Under the pieces are notes generated by a model that searched no databases, had not been told where the DNA came from, and saw nothing but the letters and a program-made list of their open reading frames with translations. 5,997 bases of DNA from an uncultured Clostridia bacterium (GTDB lineage: Bacteria; Bacillota_A; Clostridia; Oscillospirales; Acutalibacteraceae), in NCBI GenBank assembly GCA_944380625.1, contig CALWIE010000125.1, forward strand, positions 1 to 5,997. The letters run 5' to 3'. Each line of letters begins with the position of its first letter. Position 1 is the first letter of the stretch. Made by a program: the position numbers and the translations under genes. Below, one piece after another: positions 1 through 5,630 of the stretch.

Positions 1-228
1 CAGGTGGTAAACCCCGCCACCGGCAAGGGCGTGGAGATGGAGTTCTCCCAGCTCCCCCTGCTGGGCATCTGGTCCGCCAAAAACGACGGCCCCTACGCCT
101 GCCTGGAGCCCTGGACCGGCTGCGCCACCCTCACCACCGAGGGGGACGAGTTCCAGGAGAAAAAGGGCATGGAGCTCCTGCCCGCCGGGGCCTGCCGGTC
201 CTACGCCTTCACCGTCAAGGTCCTGTGA
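1..228 (+). CDS. Aldose 1-epimerase-like protein, C-terminal part
   Basis: The reading frame is open from base 1 and ends with TGA at 226-228; the start lies outside the window, leaving the last 75 residues. The visible part resembles the C-terminal end of the LacX-like branch of aldose 1-epimerases (galactose mutarotase fold). It has a LPLLGIWSAKNDGPYACLEPW stretch, which in the family is a beta-strand block (typically written as LGIW..KN.GPF.C.EPW), then a G-rich turn and a final segment with KKGMELLPAG, typical of the last strands of the beta-sandwich. Family members interconvert alpha and beta anomers of aldoses in the cytoplasm. The catalytic His and Glu expected further upstream cannot be seen, so activity cannot be judged. 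The next gene starts four bases after the stop, so the two are probably co-transcribed. The family call is from recognition only; the sugar substrate is unknown. Confidence 0.82.
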   Translation, partial: QVVNPATGKGVEMEFSQLPLLGIWSAKNDGPYACLEPWTGCATLTTEGDEFQEKKGMELLPAGACRSYAFTVKVL

Positions 229-232
229 GACG

Positions 233-550
233 ATGGACTGGAAGGATTTGCAGCGCAAGGTCTATCAAAACAAGCTGGACCACCACTTCAATGTGGAGAA
301 CGTAGAGCTGGAGTTCTGCCTGCTGTACGGGGAAGTGGGAGAGGCCTTTGAGGCCTGGAAGAAGAAAAAGCCGGACCTGGGGGAGGAACTGGCCGACGTG
401 GCCATCTACCTGCTGGGGCTGGCGGAGATCTTGGGCCTGGACCTGGGCGCCCAGGTGGAGCGGAAGATGGAGATCAACCGCGACCGCCGCTACGGCATGG
501 TGGACGGCGTCTGGCGCCGCCTGGGAGAGGGGGAGACCCCCTCCCCCTGA
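233..550 (+). CDS. MazG-like nucleotide pyrophosphohydrolase
   Basis: A 105-residue protein of the all-alpha MazG/dUTPase-like NTP pyrophosphohydrolase group, which hydrolyses (d)NTPs to NMP and pyrophosphate using Mg2+. The metal-binding pattern is visible: an EVGE motif (Glu34, Glu37) in one helix and EELAD (Glu52, Asp55) in the next, matching the family EXXE...EXXD signature. After a helical hairpin comes KMEINRDRRY (residues 78-87), a typical C-terminal Lys/Asn/Arg block. The length fits single-domain MazG-like proteins rather than the two-domain MazG. ATG 233 follows the upstream stop by four bases with only a weak AAGG (217-220) as ribosome site, so translational coupling is likely. A strong terminator begins about 20 bases after the stop. 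Likely a housekeeping nucleotide-pool cleaner; the exact substrate cannot be read from sequence. Confidence 0.85.
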   Translation: MDWKDLQRKVYQNKLDHHFNVENVELEFCLLYGEVGEAFEAWKKKKPDLGEELADVAIYLLGLAEILGLDLGAQVERKMEINRDRRYGMVDGVWRRLGEGETPSP

Positions 551-568
551 GTGCCTGCGTCCAGAGGG

Positions 569-600
569 AAAGCGCCGGGGAAGTTCCCCGGCGCTTTTTT
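569..600 (+). terminator. Intrinsic terminator of the epimerase/MazG-like operon
   Basis: GC-rich perfect stem AGCGCCGGGG (571-580) pairs with CCCCGGCGCT (586-595) around the five-base loop AAGTT; two further A-T pairs extend it outward to 569 and 597. A run of six T follows (595-600). This is a textbook Rho-independent terminator on the + strand, directly after the MazG-like stop codon. Confidence 0.93.
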
Positions 601-680
601 GCCGCCCTTAGGAGCAAGAAAGCCTTGAAAGCCCCTGCGCACCCGATCTCTCCCCTTTCCTTTCCTTTCGAAAAAAGCCC

Positions 681-710
681 TTGACAAAGGGGAAGGGGCT
701 GTGCTATAGT
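681..710 (+). promoter_or_regulatory. SigA-type promoter of the ROK regulator/MFS operon
   Basis: Perfect -35 box TTGACA (681-686), an 18-base spacer, then -10 box TATAGT (705-710) preceded by TG at 702-703, giving an extended -10 (TGC-TATAGT). Transcription would start near 717, about 48 bases before the chosen GTG start of the ROK gene. It lies in the gap between the upstream terminator and the regulator gene and is the only good + strand promoter there. Confidence 0.85.
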
Positions 711-721
711 ACAGCTGCGAT

Positions 722-744
722 CTTAATAAATGTGTTTTAAAAAG
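722..744 (+). promoter_or_regulatory. Candidate operator (AT-rich dyad) for the ROK regulator
   Basis: An imperfect inverted repeat: arms CTTAATAAA (722-730) and TTTAAAAAG (736-744) around TGTGT, with 7 of 9 positions complementary. The AT-rich form and 23-bp span resemble operators of ROK repressors such as NagC/Mlc/XylR. It sits just downstream of the predicted transcription start and upstream of the ribosome site, a place where a bound repressor would block transcription. Assignment to this regulator is inference; AT-rich dyads can arise by chance. Confidence 0.35.
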
Positions 745-764
745 TGGTTTTGGAAGTGGTGTAT

Positions 765-1790
765 GTGAAGACAGCCAGCAATGCGCAGGTGAGGCGGCAC
801 AACGAGGCCCTGGTGCGCCAGGTCCTGCTGGAGCGCCGGGAGGCTACCCGCCAGCAGCTGGCCCGGGAAACAGGCCTGAGCCTTATGACCGTGGGAAAGC
901 TTCTCTCTGTCATGCAGGAGAAGGGGGAGGTACAGGTCCAGGGCAGCGTCCCCTCGGAGGGGGGGCGCCCCTCCGCCCGTTACCGTTACCGGGGGGAGGA
1001 GCACAAGGTGGCCGCCATGCACCTGTACCACCTGGAGGGCCGCGACCAGGCCCGCCTGGCGGTCTACGACCTGTTTGGGGACGCAGTGTACCGGGACGGG
1101 GAGTCCATGGAGGAGTTCCGGCCCGAGGTGTTGGACAGGCTTTTGGCCAGGACCTTCGAGCGGGTGCCGGGCATCCGGGGAATCGCCCTGGGGTTGCCGG
1201 GCCAAGTGGACCACGGAGAACTGGTATACTGCGATCACCCGGTCCTGGTAAAAGAGGCCATTCCCCGCCGGTGGGAGAATTTTTACGGAGTCCCCGTGCG
1301 GCCGGCTAACGATATTGACGCCGCCATGCTGGGCTATGTCCAAAGCCTGGCCCCTGGAAAATCCCTGGGATTGACGGCGGGGTTCTACTTCCCCCAGGGG
1401 GTCTTGCCGGGGATGGGCCTGGTCTTGGAAGGGCGGCCCTGGCCCGGCCACCGGGGGTTTGTGGGAGAGTTCCACTTTTTGCCCCCCCGGTTTGGCTGGG
1501 AGAACCTGGACTACCGGGACCACGCCGCCATGGAGCAGGTGGTGGCCCAGGTGGTGAGCGGGGCCTGCGTGTATGTGGCCCCTGACCGGGTGGTGCTCTA
1601 CGGGGACTTTTTCCGCTATGGGGCCGCAGGCCGGATACAGGCCCTGGTGGAGGAGTGCTTCCACGGCCTCTACGGTTTGGAGCTGGAGATCCGCCGGGAC
1701 CTGGGCCCCGACTATGAGGTGGGGATGCAGGCCTTGGCCCTGGACCAGCTCAAGGAGACGCTGTTCGGAAAAGAAGGGGAGGATTTGTAA
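765..1790 (+). CDS. ROK-family transcriptional regulator, zinc motif absent
   Basis: A 341-residue protein. I chose GTG 765 because GGAAG (752-756) lies eight bases ahead and the protein then opens KTASNAQVRRHNEALV, the usual start of ROK regulators; in-frame GTG/TTG codons from 744 are less likely. Residues 12-60 form a winged helix-turn-helix (RQQLARETGLSLMTVGKLLS), and GGRPSARY (67-74) ends the wing. The ROK fold follows: GLPGQVDHGEL (143-153), ANDIDAAMLGY (181-191) and a G-rich GMGLVLEGRPWPGH stretch (216-229). ROK repressors usually sense a sugar or phosphosugar and control its uptake. The family's CxCGxxGC zinc cluster, expected after Gly-His 228-229, is missing; only three scattered Cys exist (156, 268, 299). 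The sugar-kinase phosphate loop is also not recognisable near 83-105, so it should be a non-enzymatic regulator. Its stop is three bases before the transporter, the likely target. Effector unknown. Confidence 0.85.
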   Translation: MKTASNAQVRRHNEALVRQVLLERREATRQQLARETGLSLMTVGKLLSVMQEKGEVQVQGSVPSEGGRPSARYRYRGEEHKVAAMHLYHLEGRDQARLAVYDLFGDAVYRDGESMEEFRPEVLDRLLARTFERVPGIRGIALGLPGQVDHGELVYCDHPVLVKEAIPRRWENFYGVPVRPANDIDAAMLGYVQSLAPGKSLGLTAGFYFPQGVLPGMGLVLEGRPWPGHRGFVGEFHFLPPRFGWENLDYRDHAAMEQVVAQVVSGACVYVAPDRVVLYGDFFRYGAAGRIQALVEECFHGLYGLELEIRRDLGPDYEVGMQALALDQLKETLFGKEGEDL

Positions 1791-1793
1791 ACT

Positions 1794-2996
1794 ATGATGA
1801 CCGCGCTGCTTGTGTTGATCTACGTCGCCTTTATCAGCCTGGGCCTGCCGGATTCCCTGCTGGGGTCCGCCTGGCCCGCCATGCAGAAGAGCCTGGGGGC
1901 CCCGCTCTCCTTTGCGGGGGTGATCTCCATGATCGTTTCCTGCGGCACGGTGGTTTCCAGCCTGTTGAGCGCCCGGCTGCTGGCCCGCTTCGGCACCGGG
2001 CGGGTCACGCTGGTCAGCGTGGCCATGACCGCGGGGGCCCTTTTGGGGTTTGCCCTGTCCCCGTTGGTGTGGTGGTTGTGCCTGTGCGCCGTGCCCCTGG
2101 GGCTGGGGGCCGGCTCGGTGGACGCGGGCCTGAACAACTTTGTGGCCCTGCACTATGAGGCCCGGCACATGAGCTGGCTCCACTGCTTTTGGGGGGTGGG
2201 CGCCACGGTGGGGCCCATGGTCATGGCCTTTTGGATCAACTGGGACAACAACTGGCACGGGGGCTATTTGACCATCGGCCTGCTCCAGGCGGCCCTGGTG
2301 GCGGTGCTGCTGTTCAGCCTTCCCCTGTGGAAGCGGGCGGAGGCCCCGGCTTCGGGAGAGGGGGAAGAGGAGGAGCCCGTGGTGGTCCTTCCCCTGAGCA
2401 AGGTGTTCCGGATCCCCCAGGCGAAAATGGCCCTTTTGGGCTTTTTCTGCTACTGCGCCACCGAGTCCACCGCCAACCTGTGGGCCAGCAGCTACGCGGC
2501 GGCAGGCTATGGGGTGGACGAGCACACCGCCGCCAGCTGGAGCTCCCTCTTCTTTTTGGGCATCACCCTGGGGAGGCTGCTCTCCGGGTTTGTGTCCATA
2601 AAGCTCTCCAGTCCCGCCCTGATCCGGGTGGGCCAGGCCCTGGCCCTTTTGGGCATCCTGCTGCTGGCGGCCCCCCTGCCCCTGTGGCGGATCCCCGTGG
2701 CCCTGTGCCTGCTGGGCGGCGGGTGCGCCCCCATCTATCCGGCCATGCTCCACCAGACCCCCCAGGTGTTTGGCAAAGGGCTGTCCCAGGCCATGATGGG
2801 CGTGCAGATGGCCTGCGCCTATGTGGGCACCACCCTGGTGCCCCCTCTGTTTGGGGCCCTGGCGGGAGCTGTGGACGTGCGGCTGTTCCCGGTTTGCCTG
2901 CTGGTGTTTTTAGGGCTGATGTTCTTGGGCACCGAAAGGGTGAGGCGCCGGGGGAAGGCCCAGGGGGAAAAGGCTCCGGCCGCCGGGTGCAAATGA
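1794..2996 (+). CDS. MFS transporter, FHS (fucose/glucose permease) type
   Basis: A 400-residue integral membrane protein, the standard length for a 12-helix major facilitator. Two hydrophobic halves are split by a charged central loop (about 180-206, with GEGEEEEP). Recognisable points are GLPDSLLGSAWPAM at the end of helix 1 (17-30), RFGTGRVTL in the helix 2-3 loop (65-73), GAGSVDAGLNN in helix 4 (105-115), SWLHCFWGVGATVGP (127-141), YCATESTANLWASSY opening the second half (220-234), LGRLLSGF (259-266) and GCAPIYPAMLHQTP (310-323). This pattern fits the fucose-galactose-glucose:H+ symporter (FHS) branch, common beside ROK regulators in Clostridia. The ribosome site GGGGAGG (1776-1782) lies inside the end of the ROK gene, 11 bases before ATG 1794; ATG 1797 is an alternative start with poorer spacing. 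It probably imports a sugar with protons; which sugar cannot be told, and no glycosidase or sugar kinase is visible nearby. Confidence 0.92.
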   Translation: MMTALLVLIYVAFISLGLPDSLLGSAWPAMQKSLGAPLSFAGVISMIVSCGTVVSSLLSARLLARFGTGRVTLVSVAMTAGALLGFALSPLVWWLCLCAVPLGLGAGSVDAGLNNFVALHYEARHMSWLHCFWGVGATVGPMVMAFWINWDNNWHGGYLTIGLLQAALVAVLLFSLPLWKRAEAPASGEGEEEEPVVVLPLSKVFRIPQAKMALLGFFCYCATESTANLWASSYAAAGYGVDEHTAASWSSLFFLGITLGRLLSGFVSIKLSSPALIRVGQALALLGILLLAAPLPLWRIPVALCLLGGGCAPIYPAMLHQTPQVFGKGLSQAMMGVQMACAYVGTTLVPPLFGALAGAVDVRLFPVCLLVFLGLMFLGTERVRRRGKAQGEKAPAAGCK

Positions 2997-3027
2997 CCTG
3001 TTTTTACTGATTTTATCCATAAGACTA

Positions 3028-3059
3028 AACTCCGGCGGATCATCCTATCCGCCGGAGTT
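3028..3059. terminator. Perfect hairpin between convergent operons
   Basis: A perfect 13-bp stem: AACTCCGGCGGAT (3028-3040) and ATCCGCCGGAGTT (3047-3059), loop CATCCT. It lies 31 bases after the transporter stop and about 100 bases beyond the spo0A stop, between converging transcription units. The T tails are poor on both strands (TTCTACAATATATT on +, TTTAGTCTTA on -). It is probably a shared bidirectional terminator or 3' end stabiliser rather than a classic strong terminator. Confidence 0.72.
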
Positions 3060-3119
3060 CTACAATATATTGCGTCCGTTCACAACTTTTTTACAAGAAA
3101 ATGGGTCTATCCCCCATAT

Positions 3120-3126
3120 TTCGACA
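3120..3126 (-). promoter_or_regulatory. Isolated 0A-box match downstream of spo0A
   Basis: On the - strand the sequence reads TTTTTGTCGAAATAT (3130-3116), containing the consensus Spo0A box TGTCGAA with its usual T-rich left flank. It lies about 35 bases past the spo0A stop, with no gene start near it. A seven-base match can be chance; the matching flank makes it worth recording. Confidence 0.3.
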
Positions 3127-3160
3127 AAAATCGGAAGGGTTTTATAGTATCCTAAGACTG

Positions 3161-3925
3161 TCAGGAGGCGCTGGCCATCTGCAAGCAGAGCTTGTCGGAG
3201 ATCATGGCGATAAATTCGCTGTTGGTGGGCTTGCCCCGGGTGTTGTGAATGGTGTAGCCGAAGTAGGAGTTCAGCACATCCACGTCCCCCCGGTCCCAGG
3301 CCACCTCAATGGCGTGGCGAATCGCCCGCTCCACCCGGGAACTGGTGGTGTTGTAGCGCTTTGCCACGCTGGGGTAGAGTTGTTTTGTCACCGCGTTGAT
3401 GAGCTCGGGGTCCTCCACTGCCATGAGGATGGAGTCCCTCAGGTAGTGGTAACCCTTGATGTGGGCCGGCACGCCGATCTGATGGAGTATTTCGGTAACC
3501 TGCATGCGCAGGCTGGCGCTCATAGGTTCCGAATCAAAATGCTTCCCCCGCATGGAGAGCAGGGAAAGCATCCGGTCTGCCATTTCGCTTTGATCGTAAG
3601 GGGTCAGGGCGAAATAGGCCGCGCCGGCAGCGGAGATCTCCCGTTCGATGACAGGGTTGGTGTAAGAAGCGGTAATTATGTAAAGGGGATTATCCACGGA
3701 GGGGTCTTGGTTCACCGCGTGGATCACTCCCACGGCGTCGAGGCCGGGCATAAGGAATTCCATCATGACCAGTTGGGGGCGCTCTTCCCGGATCTTCTCC
3801 AAAAGCAGGCTGCTGTCCCGCTTGAGAAAGAGGACCTTTACGCCCCTTTGGGATAATTTCTGGATCGGTTCCCGGTCCCATTCGCCGTCTTCCGAACTAA
3901 TAATTATCTTACTTTCTTTTTCCAT
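3161..3925 (-). CDS. spo0A: Spo0A sporulation master regulator, degenerate receiver
   Basis: A 254-residue response regulator, the DNA-binding switch for entry into sporulation. The C-terminal half (about 140-254) is unmistakable: [19 protein letters not shown], then recognition-helix region [18 protein letters not shown] (193-210), FGYT, and [15 protein letters not shown] (232-246). The N-terminal receiver (about 5-125) keeps the fold, Thr85 and Tyr104. However, the phosphorylation site is Glu56 (MMEFLMP, codon GAA) instead of Asp, the invariant Lys is Thr108 (ALTPYD), and the Asp pair of the acidic pocket reads Ser11-Glu12. Standard phosphorelay activation is therefore doubtful; Glu may mimic a phosphorylated state. 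The linker is shorter than in B. subtilis (267 residues). ATG 3925 has an excellent site, AGGAGGTT (3937-3930). The gene follows spoIVB in the usual order and has its own SigA promoter and upstream 0A-like boxes. Gene identity is certain; the mode of activation is not. Confidence 0.97.
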   Translation of the reverse strand: MEKESKIIISSEDGEWDREPIQKLSQRGVKVLFLKRDSSLLLEKIREERPQLVMMEFLMPGLDAVGVIHAVNQDPSVDNPLYIITASYTNPVIEREISAAGAAYFALTPYDQSEMADRMLSLLSMRGKHFDSEPMSASLRMQVTEILHQIGVPAHIKGYHYLRDSILMAVEDPELINAVTKQLYPSVAKRYNTTSSRVERAIRHAIEVAWDRGDVDVLNSYFGYTIHNTRGKPTNSEFIAMISDKLCLQMASAS

Positions 3926-3959
3926 GACGAACCTCCTGGTAAAGGGTTATTGTGAAAAG

Positions 3960-3988
3960 ATTTTACCATAAGATCGTACCCATGGCAA
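3960..3988 (-). promoter_or_regulatory. SigA-type promoter of spo0A
   Basis: Read on the - strand: -35 TTGCCA (3988-3983), 17-base spacer, -10 TAAAAT (3965-3960) with TG at 3968-3967 forming an extended -10 (TGG-TAAAAT). Transcription would begin near 3953, leaving a leader of about 28 bases that contains the AGGAGGTT ribosome site. I found no convincing SigH promoter in the same gap, although in B. subtilis spo0A has both SigA and SigH promoters. Confidence 0.8.
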
Positions 3989-4020
3989 GTGGTTTGCTGG
4001 AAAAAACAAGAAAATTATCT

Positions 4021-4050
4021 TGCCGAAAAACGGCGAAAAATGGCTTAAAA
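4021..4050. promoter_or_regulatory. Tandem 10-bp 0A-box-like array upstream of spo0A
   Basis: Three consecutive 10-bp units on the + strand: TGCCGAAAAA (4021-4030), CGGCGAAAAA (4031-4040) and the weaker TGGCTTAAAA (4041-4050). The first contains TGCCGAA, a match to the Spo0A box TGNCGAA; the second differs at its first two positions. Spo0A dimers are known to bind tandem 0A boxes spaced 10 bp apart, as at B. subtilis abrB. The array ends about 33 bases upstream of the spo0A -35, fitting autoregulation. The A-tracts could instead simply bend the DNA. Confidence 0.5.
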
Positions 4051-4072
4051 CCGGGGTTTTACACCCTTCGTC

Positions 4073-5233
4073 TCAGTTCGACACACCACATGTTTGGCTC
4101 TCCTCCCACATGGTTTGGGCGAAGATACCATATCCAGTTGTGGGGTCCTCTGTAAACACGTGGGTGACGGCTCCGGCCAGCTTCCCGTCCTGTAGGAGGG
4201 GGCAGCCGCTCATACCCTGCACAATGCCGCCTGTGGCCTGCAAAAGCCTGGGGGCCGTAACCTGGACCACCAGGTTTTTTGTTTTTTGTTCCCGGTCCAA
4301 GACCTGGGTGATCTGGGCGTCGAAGGCCTGGGGGCCGGACTCGTCCAGGGTGGCCAGCAGCTTCACGGGCCCGCATCGCACCTCCTCCCTGGGGAGGATC
4401 TCCACCGCCTCCCCCTGGGGCGGGGTGTCCAGGGTGCCGTAGACGCCGGTCTCCTTGTTTTGCAGCAGGGCGCCCAGGGCCTGGTCCGAGGAGAAGTACC
4501 CCCGCAGCTGGCCGGGGCTGTCCCGCTCCCCCTTTTGGATGCCGCTGAGGGTGATGGGGGCCGGCTCCCCGGACTTGAGGGCCATGACCCCGCTGGTGTC
4601 CATGTCACAAATGCCGTGGCCCAGTCCCCCAAAGACCCCGGACTGGGGGTCGTAAAATGTCAGGGTGCCGATGCCGGCGGCGCTGTCCCGCACCCACATG
4701 CCCGTCTTAAAGGATCCCTCCCCGTACACCGGGACCACCTGGGCCTCGAACACCTCCTGCCCCCGGCGGACCTGGAAGGTGATGGCCTTCCCGCCGCTCT
4801 GGCCGATATACCGGGCCAGGGCCCCGTTGTCGGGGATGTCCTTCCCGTCGGCCTGGAGCAGGTAGTCCCCAGGCTGGATGCCGGCCTCCGCCGCCGGGCA
4901 GCACACGCCCTGTTCGGTGTAGAGGTCCGAGAGGGAGGCCACGATCACCCCGTCGGTGAAGAGCCGGATGCCGAAGACCGTACCCAGAGGGATCACCTCC
5001 CCGGGCTCCTGGGCGGCGGCCTGGACGGGGGCCTCCTCCTGAGAGGAGAACTCCCTGCCCCCGTTGAAGACAGAGGCCTCCAGGGCGGCGGGTTCCCCGT
5101 CCAGGTGCAAAAACCCCAGGGAGAGCAGCATACACAGGGCGGTGGCCCCCACGCTCCCGGCGAAAATCCGCAGGCCCCGGGCCAGGGCGCGCCGGTTCCA
5201 TTGTTTCCAAAATGGCTTCATTTGGATGTTCAT
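4073..5233 (-). CDS. spoIVB: SpoIVB serine peptidase (S55), catalytic Asp replaced
   Basis: A 386-residue protein. In sporulation SpoIVB is made in the forespore, crosses to the intermembrane space and cleaves SpoIVFA, releasing pro-SigK processing in the mother cell. Layout: basic N-terminus and one membrane segment (about 22-43), linker, PDZ domain (about 80-170, with AAEAGIQPGDYLLQADGK), then the S55 domain. Catalytic His206 is in FGGLGHGICDMDTS and Ser342 in GGIVQGMSGCP, followed by LAGAVTHVF and DPTTGYGIF (363-371). Fifteen residues before the Ser, where B. subtilis has Asp363, this protein has Ala327 (VTAPRLL, codon GCC). Residue 344 is Cys where GMSGSP is usual. ATG 5233 is the first Met, but AAAAGGG abuts it with no spacing; ATG 5221 (giving MKPFWKQW) is a plausible alternative with GGG 12 bases ahead. 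I see no firm SigF/SigG promoter. spo0A follows after 147 bases. Confidence 0.96.
   Translation of the reverse strand: MNIQMKPFWKQWNRRALARGLRIFAGSVGATALCMLLSLGFLHLDGEPAALEASVFNGGREFSSQEEAPVQAAAQEPGEVIPLGTVFGIRLFTDGVIVASLSDLYTEQGVCCPAAEAGIQPGDYLLQADGKDIPDNGALARYIGQSGGKAITFQVRRGQEVFEAQVVPVYGEGSFKTGMWVRDSAAGIGTLTFYDPQSGVFGGLGHGICDMDTSGVMALKSGEPAPITLSGIQKGERDSPGQLRGYFSSDQALGALLQNKETGVYGTLDTPPQGEAVEILPREEVRCGPVKLLATLDESGPQAFDAQITQVLDREQKTKNLVVQVTAPRLLQATGGIVQGMSGCPLLQDGKLAGAVTHVFTEDPTTGYGIFAQTMWEESQTCGVSN
4077..4083 (-). promoter_or_regulatory. Perfect 0A box over the spoIVB stop region
   Basis: TGTCGAA on the - strand (4083-4077) is a perfect Spo0A consensus box. It is built from the last sense codons of spoIVB (Val-Ser-Asn) and sits about 90 bases upstream of the spo0A -35. 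Together with the tandem array at 4021-4050 it makes a small cluster of candidate autoregulatory sites. Confidence 0.45.
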
Positions 5234-5321
5234 CCCTTTTGGGGCGTGATTGGGTTTTTCTGCGCGCAGAAAGCACCCGGCCCCGTTTTTACTGTGTCAC
5301 CGGGGAGGGAAATTATTTTGA

Positions 5322-5358
5322 CAAATAAAAACGCTCCTGCACAAAGAAGCCAGGAGCG
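5322..5358 (-). terminator. Strong intrinsic terminator upstream of spoIVB
   Basis: On the - strand CGCTCCTG (5358-5351), an 11-base loop, and CAGGAGCG (5339-5332) form a perfect 8-bp stem followed at once by TTTTTATTTGT (5331-5321). On the + strand the same stem is followed only by AGAATTTTT, so it is weaker there. It must end a - strand transcript arising in 5360-5834, where no - strand gene is evident, and it isolates spoIVB from it. Confidence 0.8.
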
Positions 5359-5565
5359 AGAATTTTTGGTCTGCCGCGACGATGGGGCTTTGGAGGCGGG
5401 CCGGCGGCTGCTAGCCCTTGCCCCACCGAAGGACAGTATCGTATATAAACATGAAAGAGAGTTTTTCACATCACTGGAACTTTTCCCCTCCAGGGAGCGC
5501 GGCCCTTTGCCACCGCAAGGGGGAAAGGGAGGCGCCGCCTTTTCTCTTTCAGTGTCACCAGTGTA
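5331..5565 (-). ncRNA. Candidate structured small RNA, about 235 nt
   Basis: No convincing coding frame exists here, yet the - strand ends in a strong terminator and can fold. TGAAAGAGA (5551-5543) pairs with TCTCTTTCA (5460-5452); inside, TTTCCCC (5526-5520) pairs with GGGGAAA (5488-5482) and CTTGC (5519-5515) with GCAA(A)G, loop GGTG. Downstream, GGTGGGGC (5427-5420) pairs with GCCCCATC (5388-5381). A weak promoter, TTCAAA then CATATT (5578-5573) at 18-base spacing, would start it near 5565. The stretch CAAGGGCTAGCAGCC (5420-5406) recalls the 3' side of the 6S RNA central bubble, but I could not build the closing stem of 6S, so no family is assigned. The exact 5' end is a guess. Confidence 0.35.
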
Positions 5566-5569
5566 CTGG
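5558..5569. repeat. Inverted repeat CCAGT-GT-ACTGG
   Basis: Perfect 5-bp arms around a two-base centre. It overlaps the predicted start point of the candidate - strand RNA, so it could be an operator or a small part of the RNA fold. Nothing else supports a function. Confidence 0.3.
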
Positions 5570-5630
5570 ATAAATATGAAAAGGGCTTTTAGTTTTTTTG
5601 AAGTTTCCATAAGGAATTTATGAACAGAGC

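Noticed and set aside
723..2753. Long open frame (676 codons) antisense to the ROK and MFS genes
   Set aside because: It is a GC-rich shadow: His/Gln/Gly/Pro-rich low-complexity translation with no domain, opposite two well-recognised genes with good ribosome sites.
2189..3010. Open frame of 273 codons overlapping the transporter in another frame
   Set aside because: Gly/Pro/Arg-rich alternate-frame translation typical of GC-rich genes; the transporter frame is clearly the coding one.
3101..3856. Open frame of 251 codons on + opposite spo0A
   Set aside because: Antisense shadow of the conserved spo0A frame with no recognisable protein features.
4047..4060. AAAACC-GG-GGTTTT dyad after spoIVB as a terminator
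   Set aside because: The centre is only two bases, too tight for a hairpin loop, and no T-tract follows a GC-rich stem.
5290..5319. SigG-like promoter (AAAATA, 17 bases, CACAGTA on the - strand) for spoIVB
   Set aside because: Each box matches only loosely and the -35 overlaps the AT-rich tail of the terminator; not strong enough to list.
5321..5565. Identification of the candidate RNA as 6S RNA
   Set aside because: A CAAGGG...CAGCC stretch resembles 6S, but the helix closing the molecule cannot be formed with the upstream sequence, so the family name is not supported.
4286..5623. Open frame of 445 codons on + opposite spoIVB
   Set aside because: Gly/Leu/Pro-rich shadow of spoIVB in the opposite strand, no ribosome site or domain, and it runs through the terminator and candidate RNA region.
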